Numbered from the stretch's first letter, positions 20,660 through 30,251 are shown. The stretch is 64,000 nucleotides of DNA from Acrocarpospora phusangensis (GCF_016862995.1 NZ_BOOA01000036.1:1-64000), one strand, 5' to 3'. The notes: a model not told the origin generated them from the sequence alone. Translations and numbers: made by a program.

Positions 20660-22051
20660 ATGCACGACGGGGGGAGCGTCGCCGGGCACCGGCTGACCGG
20701 CCGGGTCCGGATCAGCGAGCTCGGCACCTGGCATGACGCGGTGGCACCGGACGGCACGCCGTCCGGGCTGCTGCGCTTCGAGCAGCGCCTGCTCGCGGAT
20801 CCCGCGGCCCGCGACCGGCTGGTGGCGGCCGTCAACGCGGACCGCAGGCTCCAGCAGGCGGGACATTCCGGACTGCTGCCGGTCGCCGACCTGGTGACCG
20901 CGCGCGGCGACGTCTGGCTGATCAGCGCCCGCCGGGCCATGCCCACGGTGGCCGAACTGCTGGCCGACGGCGGGCGCACGCCCGACTCGGGCAGCGCGGC
21001 CACCATCCTGGTGGAGACGGCCCAGGCGCTGCTCACCGTGCACGCCGCCGGGCTCACCCACGGCGCGCTGCACCCGGGCACGATCGTGATCGGCGAGGAC
21101 GGCGCGGCCATGCTGGCCGAGCGCGGCCTGCTGGAGGCGCTGCGCAGCGAGCCCACCTCGGTGGAGCGGGACGTGGCCGCCTGGTCGGGGCTGGCCAGGG
21201 GGCTGGCCGCGAGCTGGGCCGCCGGGCAGTCCGCCCAGCTGCTGGACCGGGCGGCGGCGGTGGCCGCCACCCGCGGCCTCGGCGCGGCCAGGGACACGCT
21301 GCTCGGCGGGCGGGACGTGCTGCCGACGGGATTCACCACCCGGGACCGGCTGGTCCGCACGCTGCACATGTGGTCGTCCGCGGGCACACCGCCCGTGGCG
21401 CCGCCGGTCGCCGTGCCGGAGACCGGCGAGATGCGCACCCTGCTCGATCCCGGCGTGATCCGCACCCAGGACCCGACCCGGCCAGGCGAGGGCCAGCCGG
21501 ACGGTTCCGGCGGCATGCGGTTCGGTCCCGGAGTCCCGGTCGAGACGTCCGCCGCGCAGATCTGGCGGCAGGGGCGCAACCAGTCCACCCAGGTCACTCC
21601 GGACCTGCGCGGCCACGTGGGCCCCGCCTCCACCGTCCGGCGCCCGTCCCGGCGGCGTACGGCCTGGGCGGGGAGCATCCTGGTGGCCATCCTGGTCGCC
21701 GCGGTCGTCCTCTGGCTGCGGCAGGCGCCGGGGCTGGCCCTGGAGGTGGCCAAGGTGGACGTGCAGGCCCCGAAGAAGACGCAGGGCTGCGACTCCACCG
21801 CCAGGATCGTCGCGAAGGTCAGCACGAACGGCGGCGCGGGAACGTTCTCGTACGTCTGGGAGCAGAGCGACGGCCGCAAGATCCGGGAAACCCAGCGCGT
21901 GGAACCTGATACGAAATCAGTGGATTTGCCATTGCTCTGGAAGGTGACAGGCCCGGGTAGCCTCAAGGGAACCGCCACGTTGCGGATCTTGGATCACACC
22001 GCTACTGGGAAACCCATTCAGGACAGAGCGAGCTTCTCGTACAAATGCTGA
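20660..22051 (+). CDS. Membrane-anchored pseudokinase
   Basis: A 463-aa protein whose N-terminal ~260 residues follow the kinase fold but lack the catalytic residues. The HRDxKPxN loop reads HGALHPGT (His134 onward), there is no DFG, and the N-lobe lacks a VAIK lysine. One membrane helix (about 335-353) leads to a small C-terminal ectodomain with two cysteines. It starts 2 bp after kinase 2 and so is probably co-translated with it. By analogy with MviN-type pseudokinases it may be a scaffold or a regulatory partner of the neighbouring kinases; this is inference. Confidence 0.75.
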   Translation: MHDGGSVAGHRLTGRVRISELGTWHDAVAPDGTPSGLLRFEQRLLADPAARDRLVAAVNADRRLQQAGHSGLLPVADLVTARGDVWLISARRAMPTVAELLADGGRTPDSGSAATILVETAQALLTVHAAGLTHGALHPGTIVIGEDGAAMLAERGLLEALRSEPTSVERDVAAWSGLARGLAASWAAGQSAQLLDRAAAVAATRGLGAARDTLLGGRDVLPTGFTTRDRLVRTLHMWSSAGTPPVAPPVAVPETGEMRTLLDPGVIRTQDPTRPGEGQPDGSGGMRFGPGVPVETSAAQIWRQGRNQSTQVTPDLRGHVGPASTVRRPSRRRTAWAGSILVAILVAAVVLWLRQAPGLALEVAKVDVQAPKKTQGCDSTARIVAKVSTNGGAGTFSYVWEQSDGRKIRETQRVEPDTKSVDLPLLWKVTGPGSLKGTATLRILDHTATGKPIQDRASFSYKC

Positions 22052-22070
22052 CTTCACTAGGCTTTCGGGC

Positions 22071-23264
22071 ATGACGACGACCCCGGCCGGTTGGTACCCC
22101 GACCCATACGGCTCCCCTCAGCTTCGTTGGTGGGACGGTTCGCAGTGGACCGACGCCACCCATCCGCTTGAGCAGCAGGCGGCCTCCGCCGCGACGCCCC
22201 CGGCCGCGCCCGACGCCGCCGCGCCGGCGTCCGCGCCCACGGCGGTGCAGCCGGCACTGGGTCAGCCCGCGCCGGGATCGTCCGCCCCGCCGGCCGCGTC
22301 CAGCCCGTGGAGCAACCCCAGCGGGCCCGGCGCGTCGCCGCAGGGTCCCCCGCCGCAACCGCAGCAGCCACAGCCGCAGCAGCAGATGCCGCAGCAGCAG
22401 TGGGGTCCGGGCCCGGGGGCGCAGCCGCAGTGGGGCCAGCCCAATCCGACCGCCATGATGCCGCAGCCCCAGTTCGGGCCGCCGCCGAAGAGCTCCTCGC
22501 CGCTGCCGTGGATCCTGGGCGGCGTCGCGGCCGTGGTGGTGCTCGCCCTGGTGGCCGGCGCGGCCTTCTTCTTCATCAACCAGCGGGACGAGACGCCCAT
22601 CGCCCGGCCGCCGGCGAGCGAGCCCGCGCTGCCGCCGGAGACCCTGCCGCCCACCGAGGAGGTCCCCACTCCCGGGCCCACGCAGCAGCAGGCGCCCACG
22701 CAACTGCCGCAGCCGACCGGCGACCGGATCGAGGACCCGCTGGCCGGGCTGTCCTACCTGTTCCCCGGCGACCCGTGGACGGTGCCGGAGGCCAGCAGCA
22801 TCAACGCCCCGAACAATCCGGTGATGCCGGTGTTCACCAGCGGCTACCAGGCGATCTCGCAGGAGAACTTCGACGGCCAGGAGGGCAGCCACTGGGTCGG
22901 CTCGATCTACGCCTCCCGGCTGCCTGATCCGTTCCCGTACAGCGGGCCGCAGGATCTGCAGAATGTGGCCAGTGCGCTGCTCGTCACGTACGAACCGATT
23001 TTTTACACTCCCGCGCACGAGCGGAAGATCGTGAAAAATGAGGCGATCAAGGTCAGCGGGAAGGACGCCTGGATCGTCTCGTACGTTATGGATTTCAGCG
23101 AGCAATCCAAGGCCAACAAGTGGAAATGGAAGACCGAGTCCGGCGCGTTCGTGCTGGTGGACCAGGGTCCGGGGCAGCGGCCTTCGATGTTCTACGCCTC
23201 GATTCCCGACAACCTCAACGTGTCCGTCCTTGACCGGGTCCTGGACTCGCTCCAAGCGGGCTGA
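22071..23264 (+). CDS. DUF2510 domain membrane protein
   Basis: A 397-aa protein. It begins with a DUF2510 module (PAGWYPDPYGSPQLRWWDGSQWT), followed by a Pro/Gln/Ala-rich linker (to about residue 140). A membrane helix comes next (WILGGVAAVVVLALVAGAAFFFI), then a Pro/Thr-rich spacer and an extracellular domain of about 180 residues (from LAGLSYLFPGDPW). DUF2510 is common at the cytoplasmic end of actinobacterial membrane proteins; function is unknown. It follows the pseudokinase by 19 bp on the same strand and may belong to the same transcription unit. Confidence 0.8.
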   Translation: MTTTPAGWYPDPYGSPQLRWWDGSQWTDATHPLEQQAASAATPPAAPDAAAPASAPTAVQPALGQPAPGSSAPPAASSPWSNPSGPGASPQGPPPQPQQPQPQQQMPQQQWGPGPGAQPQWGQPNPTAMMPQPQFGPPPKSSSPLPWILGGVAAVVVLALVAGAAFFFINQRDETPIARPPASEPALPPETLPPTEEVPTPGPTQQQAPTQLPQPTGDRIEDPLAGLSYLFPGDPWTVPEASSINAPNNPVMPVFTSGYQAISQENFDGQEGSHWVGSIYASRLPDPFPYSGPQDLQNVASALLVTYEPIFYTPAHERKIVKNEAIKVSGKDAWIVSYVMDFSEQSKANKWKWKTESGAFVLVDQGPGQRPSMFYASIPDNLNVSVLDRVLDSLQAG

Positions 23265-23286
23265 CCACGCGCACTACTCTTAGGTC

Positions 23287-23883
23287 ATGAACGACCTGCT
23301 GGTCTGGATCGACTGTGAGATGACCGGGCTCGACCTCGGCCGGGACGCGCTCGTCGAGGTGGCGTGCGTGGTCACGGACGGAGAGCTGAACCAGCTGGAC
23401 GCCGGGGTGGACGTGGTGATCAAGCCGCCACCCGAGGCGCTGGAGCAGATGTCGGAGGTCGTGCGCGCCATGCACACCGCCTCCGGCCTGCTGGAGGCAC
23501 TGGCCGCGGGGGTCACGCTGGCCGAGGCCGAGGGGATCGTGCTGGAGTACATCCGCGGGCACGTCGCCGAGCCGAAGAAGGCGCCGCTGTGCGGCAACTC
23601 GATCGCGACCGACCGGTCGTTCCTGGCCCGCGACATGCCGATCGTGGACGCGTTCCTGCACTACCGGATGATCGACGTCTCCTCCATCAAGGAGCTGGCC
23701 CGGCGCTGGTACCCCCGGGTCTACTTCGCCTCGCCGGAGAAACAGGGCGGCCACCGCGCCCTCGCCGACATCACCGAGAGCATCCGGGAACTCCGGTATT
23801 ACCGGGCCGCTGTGTTCGTCCCGCAGCCCGGTCCCGACTCGGCCACGGCGCGTGACGTGGCCGAGGCCATTACGAGTTCGTAG
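23287..23883 (+). CDS. orn: Oligoribonuclease
   Basis: A 198-aa DEDDh 3'-5' exoribonuclease that degrades two- to five-nucleotide RNAs, including pGpG and pApA from cyclic dinucleotide turnover. It shows the active-site acidic pair in [10 protein letters not shown], the later [18 protein letters not shown] segment, and the terminal [11 protein letters not shown] containing the catalytic His and last Asp. Length and order match Orn. tRNA-His follows 57 bp downstream, a linkage common in actinobacteria. Confidence 0.95.
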   Translation: MNDLLVWIDCEMTGLDLGRDALVEVACVVTDGELNQLDAGVDVVIKPPPEALEQMSEVVRAMHTASGLLEALAAGVTLAEAEGIVLEYIRGHVAEPKKAPLCGNSIATDRSFLARDMPIVDAFLHYRMIDVSSIKELARRWYPRVYFASPEKQGGHRALADITESIRELRYYRAAVFVPQPGPDSATARDVAEAITSS

Positions 23884-23940
23884 TTGGCACTCGGAACCGC
23901 TACACTCATCCTTGTACGCAGCGATCAAGCGGCGAACATG

Positions 23941-24016
23941 GTGGGTGTAGCTCAGCTGGCAGAGCGCCAGGTTGTGGTCCTGGATGTCGTGGGTTCAAGT
24001 CCCATCACTCACCCCA
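23941..24016 (+). tRNA. tRNA-His (GTG anticodon)
   Basis: Full cloverleaf: acceptor GTGGGTG paired with CACTCAC (one G-U), D arm AGCTCAGCTGGCAGAGC, anticodon stem-loop CCAGG-TTGTGGT-CCTGG with anticodon GTG, and T arm GTGGG-TTCAAGT-CCCAT. Discriminator C is followed by an encoded CCA. The base before position 1 (23940) is G, the G-1 identity element that pairs with C73 in tRNA-His. Confidence 0.97.
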
Positions 24017-24023
24017 GCGAGAG

Positions 24024-24056
24024 AGGCCGGTCCTTCGGGACCGGCCTTCCGCTTTT
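24024..24056 (+). terminator. Terminator after tRNA-His
   Basis: AGGCCGGTCC-TTCG-GGACCGGCCT is a perfect 10-bp stem with a stable TTCG tetraloop, followed by TCCGCTTTT. The 24057-24298 stretch downstream holds no convincing gene, only a 12-bp palindrome TTGCGTACGCAA at 24087-24098. Confidence 0.9.
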
Positions 24057-24298
24057 CCCGGGGTACGGCACCGCCCAACGAGGCGGTTGCGTACGCAATT
24101 GCGCGGAATGGGCGAGTAGTAGGCCGACATCCGCCCCAAAGGTCCATACCGCGGGTTATGCTCGCACTCAACCGCTAGCCACTCAAGCGTGGTGCGTCCC
24201 GACCGCACACGTCGCACCGCACGCGTCCAACCAGCTACCAGCCAGCTACGCCGGAAGCGCGGGGGCCTCGGCGCCTTGACTCTGCCCACGGAGGCCGG

Positions 24299-24532
24299 AT
24301 GAGAGTCGATGACCGCACCGGAACGAGCCTCAGCAAGCGCGAGACCGAGGTCATGGACCTCATCGCCTCCGGGCACTCCAACGGCGAGATCGCCCAGCGG
24401 CTGTTCCTGAGCGAGAAGACCGTCAAGAACCACGTCAACCGGATCTACGCCAAGCTCGGCGTCGACTCGAGGGGCACCGCGATCGACCTCTGGCGCGCCG
24501 CCGACACCACGGACACCGCCACCGCGGAGTGA
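24299..24532 (+). CDS. Solo LuxR-type HTH protein
   Basis: A 77-aa protein made almost entirely of a LuxR/GerE helix-turn-helix ([21 protein letters not shown], then [19 protein letters not shown]). No receiver or ligand domain is present. GGAGGCCGG precedes ATG 24299. Such stand-alone DNA-binding modules occur widely in actinomycetes; the target is unknown. Confidence 0.85.
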   Translation: MRVDDRTGTSLSKRETEVMDLIASGHSNGEIAQRLFLSEKTVKNHVNRIYAKLGVDSRGTAIDLWRAADTTDTATAE

Positions 24533-24554
24533 CCGCCCCGCCGCGCCGCACCGG

Positions 24555-25868
24555 TCACGCGGGTTCGAGGATCGCGCGCAGGCGGCTGACGCCGTAGTCC
24601 AGGTCCTCCGGAGCGACGTTGAGGGCGGGCCGCAGCCGGACCGAGCGCTCGCCGCAGGGCAGCATCAGGACGCCGCCGTCCTCGCGCAGCCTCCTGATCA
24701 GCTCATCCCGGTCAGCCGGACCGGACCCGTCGCCGGACACATCGCGGGGCACATCGCGGGGCACATCGAAGGCGCACATCAGGCCGCGCCCCCGGGCGTT
24801 CTCGACCAGGCCGTCGGCCTCCAGCCCGCGCAGCGAGCCGAGCAGCTTCTCCCCCAGGATGGCCGCTCGCGGGATCAGCCCGTCCCGGTCGATGATCTCC
24901 AGTAACCGCCGGGACCTGACCATGTCCACCAGGTTGCCGCCCCAGGTGGAGTTGATCCGCCCGCTCACCTGGAACACGTTGTCCGGCACCAGGTCCACCC
25001 GCCGCCCGGCCATGATCCCGCCGACCTGCGTCTTCTTGGCGAACGCCACCACGTCGGGCGCCAGCCCCAGCTGCTGGTACGCCCAGGGCGTCCCGGTCAG
25101 CCCGGCCCCGGTCTGCACCTCGTCCAGCACGAACAGCGCCTCGTTGCGGTGGCAGAGTTCCTGCATGGCCTGGAGGAACTCGGGCCGCATGTGGTTGTCG
25201 CCGCCCTCGCCCTGGATCGGCTCGGCGATGAAGCAGGCGATGTCGTGGGGATGGCGGCGGAACGCCTCCTCCGCCTGGCCGAGCGCGTGTTCCTCGGCCC
25301 GTTCCACGTCCCCGAAGTGGATCGCGGGCACGTCGACGCGGGGCCAGCCGAACTTGGGGAACCGGTCGGTCTTGACCGGTTCGGTGTTGGTCAGCGAGAG
25401 GGTGTAGCCGCCGCGGCCGTGGAACGCCCGGGTCAGGTGCAGCACCTGGGTGCCGAGCCCGGGGTGGCGGCCGTGGGCCTCATTCCAGCGGCTCTTCCAG
25501 TCGAAGGCGCATTTGAGCGCGTTCTCGACGGCCGCCGAGCCGCCTTCGACGAAGAAGAGGCGCGGGAGGGCGGGGTCACCGAGCACCCGGGTGAAGGTCT
25601 CCACGAACCCGGCCAGTTCTTCGGTGTAGAGGTCGGAGTTGGCCGGCTTGTTGGCGGCCACCCGGCCGAGCTCGGCCAGGAATTCCGGGTCGTCGTCGAA
25701 CGGGTTCATCCCCAGCGGGGAGGACGCGAACGACGTGTAGAAGTCCAGGTACCTCCTGCCGTCCCGGGCATCGACCAGCCAGGAGCCCTTGCTCCGCGCC
25801 AGGTCGAGGACCAGCCGATACCCGTCGACGAGCAGATGCCTGCCGAGCCGTGTGTGCACCGCGTTCAT
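24555..25868 (-). CDS. lat: L-lysine 6-transaminase
   Basis: A 437-aa class III aminotransferase that moves the epsilon-amino group of lysine to 2-oxoglutarate, giving aminoadipate semialdehyde/piperideine-6-carboxylate. Family landmarks are YLDFYTSFASSPLGMNP near the N terminus, FIAEPIQGEGGDNH, FVLDEVQTG and the PLP lysine in FAKKTQVGG (Lys278/279). The ATG at 25868 has GGAGGCGAC upstream. No cephamycin genes are present, so a role in lysine catabolism or stress is likelier. Near the C terminus a 12-bp unit (CACATCGCGGGG) repeats in tandem at 24738-24761, giving VPRDVPRD. Confidence 0.9.
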   Translation of the reverse strand: MNAVHTRLGRHLLVDGYRLVLDLARSKGSWLVDARDGRRYLDFYTSFASSPLGMNPFDDDPEFLAELGRVAANKPANSDLYTEELAGFVETFTRVLGDPALPRLFFVEGGSAAVENALKCAFDWKSRWNEAHGRHPGLGTQVLHLTRAFHGRGGYTLSLTNTEPVKTDRFPKFGWPRVDVPAIHFGDVERAEEHALGQAEEAFRRHPHDIACFIAEPIQGEGGDNHMRPEFLQAMQELCHRNEALFVLDEVQTGAGLTGTPWAYQQLGLAPDVVAFAKKTQVGGIMAGRRVDLVPDNVFQVSGRINSTWGGNLVDMVRSRRLLEIIDRDGLIPRAAILGEKLLGSLRGLEADGLVENARGRGLMCAFDVPRDVPRDVSGDGSGPADRDELIRRLREDGGVLMLPCGERSVRLRPALNVAPEDLDYGVSRLRAILEPA

Positions 25869-26006
25869 GTCGCCTCCACGTTGAGCCGGACAACATGATT
25901 GCCTCACACACGGCGGAATTTTTGAAGACCTTCCTTCTATCGATGACTATTCGCGGACGTTCTTCAGGCCCCTGTTTTTCGGGCCGCCGTTTTTCAGGCC
26001 GTTGCT

Positions 26007-26606
26007 TCAGGCCGCGGCCGGATGCGCGTGGTGCCCGGGGTGGTGTGTCACGTTCCGCTCCCGGAACGCCTCCACCAGCATGGCGACGCCCATCACGATC
26101 GCGAAGATCGCGATCAGCGCGACCAGCGCGAGCGCGCCGGCGCCGGGCCAGATCAGCAGGATCAGCCCGAAGATGACGGCGAGCGCGCCGCTGAGGACCA
26201 TGAGCCATTCGCCCTCGAGTTCCTTGCGCCGCACGGCGGCGCCGACGATCTCGATGACCCCGGTGACGAGGAACCACGCCCCGATCAGGAGCATCAGGGC
26301 CAGGGCCGTGATGGCCGGCCAGACCAGGACCGCGATACCCGCGGCCAGGCTGACGATGCCGGAGAAGAGCAGCCATCCCCGTTCTCCGCTGGCCCGGTCC
26401 CGGAACGCGCCGTAGATCGTGTACACACCGTTCACCAGCGCGTACACGCCGAACGTGATGACCAGCGCTTTCAGGGTGATCGCCGGCCAGATCAGCGCGA
26501 TGAGCCCGAAGATGATGGCCAGGACACCGCGGACGGCGAGCGCCTGCCATCGTGCCTCGGTCGTTCCTGAGGTTCCGGCGTAGACGTTGGAATTCTTGTT
26601 GACCAT
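26007..26606 (-). CDS. HdeD/DUF308 family membrane protein
   Basis: A 199-aa protein with six hydrophobic segments in three repeated helix pairs. Each pair carries the GxxAxxxGLxxLxWP theme (VRGVLAIIFGLIALIWPAIT, FSGIVSLAAGIAVLVWPAIT, LSGALAVIFGLILLIWPGAG). This is the DUF308 fold of HdeD, an acid-resistance membrane protein in enterobacteria; the actinobacterial role is not established. The C terminus is His-rich (HHPGHHAH). GGAGGTGG lies upstream of ATG 26606. Confidence 0.85.
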   Translation of the reverse strand: MVNKNSNVYAGTSGTTEARWQALAVRGVLAIIFGLIALIWPAITLKALVITFGVYALVNGVYTIYGAFRDRASGERGWLLFSGIVSLAAGIAVLVWPAITALALMLLIGAWFLVTGVIEIVGAAVRRKELEGEWLMVLSGALAVIFGLILLIWPGAGALALVALIAIFAIVMGVAMLVEAFRERNVTHHPGHHAHPAAA

Positions 26607-26697
26607 GACGCCACCTCCATCCCTAGTACGTGTCCACCAGGAGGCCCGAGCCAAGCCCTCATATCACCCAAATTGGTGTCAATCATGACAAAAGCGA

Positions 26698-28320
26698 CTA
26701 CAGGGCGTTGAGGAACCTCGCCGCGACCGGGACCGCGGCGCCCGCGCCCGTGCCGCCGTTCTCGACGAAGACCGCGAAGGCCAGGTCGTCGCGGTAGCCC
26801 ACGAACCAGGCGTGATCCGGGCGGCCCTGGCCCACCTCGGCGGTGCCGGTCTTCCCGGCCACGCCGGCGGGCAGGCCGCCGTTCACCGCGGTACCCTCCG
26901 TCACCACGGCCGCCATCATCGTGCGCAGCGCCGCCGCCACGTCGGCGGGCAGTTCGCGCGACTGCGGCTGCGGGTCCCTGATCTGGTTCACCGGCAGCAG
27001 GTACGGCGAGTGCCAGGTCCCGTTCTGCACCGCCGCCGCCAGCACCGCCATGCACAACGGACTGGCCTCCACCGTGCCCTGCCCGAAGGAGTCCTCGGCC
27101 ATCGCGTCGTCGTTCTGCGGCGGGGTGAGCGAGCCGCAGGTGCCGCCCGCGCCGGTGGCCAGCTCGGCGCCGAAGCCGAACCGCGACGCCTCGGCGGTCA
27201 GCGTGTCGGCGGTCAGGCGCTCCACCGCGAGCCGGGCGAAGGTGGTGTTGCACGACTGCGCGAACGCCTGCCTGAACGTGATCGTGCCGTGGTCCCTGCC
27301 CTGGTAGTTGAGGATCGGGCGGCCGTTGGGGATCTGGTAGCGGGCCGGGCAGGCCACCTCGGTGTCGGCGGTCAGTCCGGTGCCGAGCACCGCGGCCGCT
27401 GTGACGATCTTGAAGGTGGAGCCGGGCGGGAACTTCTGCTGGAAGGCGCCCTTGCCGCCGAGCCGGTCGGCGACCGCGAGCACCTCGCCGGTGGACGGCC
27501 GGACCGCCACCAGGGCGGCTGGCTGGGCCACCCCGTCCAGCGCCCGCGCGGCCGACATCTGGATGTACCTGTCGATCGTGGTGGTGACCCGGGGCGCGGG
27601 CCCGTCGCCCTCCTCGCGGATCAGCTCCACGGGCGCCTCCCCCGGGTTCTGGATCTCCGCGATCCAGCCCGCCTCCCCCGGATGCGCCCCCGCCACCAGA
27701 TCCGCCACGTACGGCTCCGCCCCGCTGTCCAGCGGCAGCGGCTCGCCCTCCCGGGTGGCCAGCCGGGGCGCCTGGCCCGGGACCGTACGCCGGACCACGT
27801 GGCCGCCGAACTTGAGGCGGTGGTGGAGGACCTCGGGCAGCCAGTCCACCCGCCAGAGCGTGCCGGACTTGAGCAGCAGGAGCACGGAGGGGTAGACGAT
27901 CTCGTCGTCGCCCTTCAGCCGCCACACCCCGGTGAAGGGCAGTTCGACGGTGTTCTCGCCGGTCGGGCTGGGCTCACCGGGGGTGAGCTGGATCGACTCG
28001 GCGCCGACGGCGGTACGGAACTCGCGGTGCAGGGTGGCGAACTCCGGCGGGACCTCGATCAGCAGCCGCGTCATGGCGTCCATGTCCCCCGCCGCCCAGG
28101 CCCGCAGGTACGCCGTGCCGGTCTCCAGCGGGGTGTCCCCCTCCTCGTCCACCCGGGCGTCCTCGGTGGGCACGCTGGGCGCGCTGGGACTCACGGTGGG
28201 GGTGGCGATGGTCTCACCGGCACCGGGATCGCTCCGGCTGCTCATGATCAGACCGGTGACACCGAAGATGAATATCGCGAGTGCCACCGAGATCAGGACG
28301 AGCAGCGGCCGCCTGCGCAT
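26698..28320 (-). CDS. Penicillin-binding protein (transpeptidase, MecA-N type)
   Basis: A 540-aa membrane-anchored class B-like PBP. One N-terminal helix (LLVLISVALAIFIFGVTGLIM) is followed by an NTF2-like MecA N-terminal domain (about 60-180), a dimerisation-like region, and a transpeptidase domain. The motifs are intact: STFK (Ser301-Lys304), SCN (Ser356) and KTG (Lys490). It cross-links peptidoglycan at the outer membrane face. The MecA-N domain is shared with low-affinity, beta-lactam-tolerant PBPs, but tolerance here is only a suggestion. Confidence 0.9.
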   Translation of the reverse strand: MRRRPLLVLISVALAIFIFGVTGLIMSSRSDPGAGETIATPTVSPSAPSVPTEDARVDEEGDTPLETGTAYLRAWAAGDMDAMTRLLIEVPPEFATLHREFRTAVGAESIQLTPGEPSPTGENTVELPFTGVWRLKGDDEIVYPSVLLLLKSGTLWRVDWLPEVLHHRLKFGGHVVRRTVPGQAPRLATREGEPLPLDSGAEPYVADLVAGAHPGEAGWIAEIQNPGEAPVELIREEGDGPAPRVTTTIDRYIQMSAARALDGVAQPAALVAVRPSTGEVLAVADRLGGKGAFQQKFPPGSTFKIVTAAAVLGTGLTADTEVACPARYQIPNGRPILNYQGRDHGTITFRQAFAQSCNTTFARLAVERLTADTLTAEASRFGFGAELATGAGGTCGSLTPPQNDDAMAEDSFGQGTVEASPLCMAVLAAAVQNGTWHSPYLLPVNQIRDPQPQSRELPADVAAALRTMMAAVVTEGTAVNGGLPAGVAGKTGTAEVGQGRPDHAWFVGYRDDLAFAVFVENGGTGAGAAVPVAARFLNAL

Positions 28321-28379
28321 ACGGTTTCTCCTGGACGTTGGAGAGTGCACTCCTGGATATATCACGCATAGGAGACAGA

Positions 28380-29225
28380 ATGGCGAAGGTTGTGAAGGAG
28401 CCCCTGCCGGGTCGGTACCCGGTGAGCTTCGGCGAGGTGGAGCTCCTGCGCGACCTCGACCGGCCGTACGGGTGGGTGCTCAGCGCGGGCGGGGTGCCGC
28501 AGTCGTACGTGGACCTGGCCGACCCCACCCACCTGGACTTCGAGTACGTGCAGCTCATGGGCACGGTCATCGACGTCCTGCCCGGCGGGCCGCTGGACGT
28601 GGTGCACGTGGGCGGCGGCGCGTTCACCCTCCCCCGGTACGTGGCGGCCACCCGGCCGGACTCCCGGCAGGTCGTGATCGAGCCCGACGAAGGGCTCGTG
28701 CGGCTGGTGCGGGACCAGCTCAGCCTCAAGTCCGTACCGCGCCTGAAAGTGAAGATCACCGACGGCCGGCGGGGCGCGGCCGAGATCGAGGACGCGTACG
28801 CGGACCTGGTCGTGCTGGACGCGTTCACGGGGGCGACCATGCCCGTGGAGCTGGCCACCGCCGAATACCTGGCCGACATCGCCAGGATCCTGCGGCCGGG
28901 CGGCACGCTGCTGGTCAACGCGGCCGACGGCAAGGGCCTGAGGTTCGTGCGCCGGCTGGTGGCCACGCTGCGCGGCGCCTTCCGGCACGTGCTGCTGCTG
29001 GCCGAGCCCGGCGTGCTGCGCGGGCGGCGGTTCGGCAACCTCATCCTGGTCGGCTCGGCCCGCGAACTGCCGGTGGACCGGCTGGTCCGGAGCGCGGCCG
29101 GCGGCCTCACCCAGGCCCGCTGCGTGCACGGCGAGGACCTGGTCAACTTCACCGCGGGCGCCGCGCCGATCCGGGACGGCGAGCCCGTGATCGCGCCCGT
29201 GCCACCCCCGGAGATCTTCGGCTGA
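28380..29225 (+). CDS. Spermidine synthase-like methyltransferase-fold protein
   Basis: A 281-aa Rossmann-fold protein of the spermine/spermidine synthase superfamily (DVVHVGGGAFTLPRYVAATRP as the nucleotide-binding motif, VVIEPDEGLV as the acidic strand, DLVVLDAFTGATMP as the DAF region). The DAF motif replaces the catalytic D(S/T)x(D) of true polyamine synthases, so the substrate is uncertain. AGGAGACAGA precedes ATG 28380. It is divergent from the PBP gene. Confidence 0.75.
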   Translation: MAKVVKEPLPGRYPVSFGEVELLRDLDRPYGWVLSAGGVPQSYVDLADPTHLDFEYVQLMGTVIDVLPGGPLDVVHVGGGAFTLPRYVAATRPDSRQVVIEPDEGLVRLVRDQLSLKSVPRLKVKITDGRRGAAEIEDAYADLVVLDAFTGATMPVELATAEYLADIARILRPGGTLLVNAADGKGLRFVRRLVATLRGAFRHVLLLAEPGVLRGRRFGNLILVGSARELPVDRLVRSAAGGLTQARCVHGEDLVNFTAGAAPIRDGEPVIAPVPPPEIFG

Positions 29226-29240
29226 CGGAGAGCTGACCGG

Positions 29241-29522
29241 CTAGGAGCCGCCGTGCTCGGCCGCGATCCTGTCGATGTGCGCGGCCAGCTCGTAGTCCAG
29301 GTCGGTGAGCCCGCCGGCGTCGTGCGTGGTGAGCGCGAAGTGCAGGGTGCGCCACCGGATGTCGATGTCCGGATGGTGGTTCATGCGCTCCGCCTGGTCC
29401 GCCACGGCGACCACGATCTCGATCGCGGCCGGGAAGCCCGGCGCGGTGACCGTACGGCGGAGCGTGTCCCCGTCCCTCGTCCAGGAGGCCGGCTCGGGCC
29501 GGCCGGCAGTGGAGGCGTCCAT
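29241..29522 (-). CDS. Pterin-4a-carbinolamine dehydratase
   Basis: A 93-aa PCD/DCoH-like enzyme that dehydrates 4a-hydroxytetrahydropterin, recycling pterin cofactor after aromatic amino acid hydroxylation. The active-site signature NHHPDIDI and the following LTTHDAGGLTDLD match the family, and length is normal. No hydroxylase gene is nearby. It converges on the methyltransferase gene. Confidence 0.9.
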   Translation of the reverse strand: MDASTAGRPEPASWTRDGDTLRRTVTAPGFPAAIEIVVAVADQAERMNHHPDIDIRWRTLHFALTTHDAGGLTDLDYELAAHIDRIAAEHGGS

Positions 29523-29547
29523 GGCCCGAGCCTAGCCATATATCGGG

Positions 29548-30138
29548 TCAGAACATCGGCGCGCCACTCCCCGGCGCCGGTGACGTCTTCGCCCGGGACC
29601 TGCGGGCCATGGACATGACCCCGCGCACCATGTGGGTGGCGTGGGTCTGCTGCCGGGTGGCGATCGACTCGGCCAGGATCGGCTCCAGCTCCGGCATCAG
29701 CCGGGGCAGCTGGGTGACGCTCCACTCGTGCCAGCGGGAGAACTCGGTGCCGCCGCTGTCGCTGTCCTCGCCCCGGTAGGCCATCATGACCGGACAGTGA
29801 TCGTTGGCGTAGCCGAGCCAGGACTCGATGGCCGAATTGAATCGTTCCACCCGGGAGTGGGCGGCGTAGAACCAGCCGTCCTCGCCCAGGTAGTCCTCGT
29901 CCCCCGTCTTGGCCGGGTAGGCCCTGGCCAGCGCACCGTGCAGGAACAGCCCGCTGGCGACGACCAGCTGGCGGCCCTCGGACCAGTCGATCGTGTCCTG
30001 GAGCGGTCCAGGACAGCTCGATTCGATGGCCGTACGCTGATAACTCGTGGCTTCTCGCTCGAATCGCACGTGGATCTCGGCCCACATGTAGTACTTGGCT
30101 TCGCCTGCCCCGAAGAAGGGGAAGGGGAACTCACTCAT
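29548..30138 (-). CDS. Conserved-looking protein, unknown
   Basis: A 196-aa protein with no signal peptide or membrane helix. It is rich in aromatic and acidic residues (FPFPFFGAGEAKYYMWAEIHVRFERE; FYAAHSRVERFNSAIESWLGYANDHC; SRWHEWSVTQLPRLMPELEPIL). I do not recognise a family. The start at 30138 follows AGGAGAACAG. It sits 25 bp from the PCD gene on the same strand and is divergent from a LAL regulator. Confidence 0.6.
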   Translation of the reverse strand: MSEFPFPFFGAGEAKYYMWAEIHVRFEREATSYQRTAIESSCPGPLQDTIDWSEGRQLVVASGLFLHGALARAYPAKTGDEDYLGEDGWFYAAHSRVERFNSAIESWLGYANDHCPVMMAYRGEDSDSGGTEFSRWHEWSVTQLPRLMPELEPILAESIATRQQTHATHMVRGVMSMARRSRAKTSPAPGSGAPMF

Positions 30139-30251
30139 CTGTTCTCCTGTGACGCCGCAAGCGGCACGAGCTAGCAGAGACCGGTGAATTCACCGTGTCA
30201 GCTGCCCCCAACTCCTAGCATCCGTAGTATTACGGGACTTTACTGGGACCC

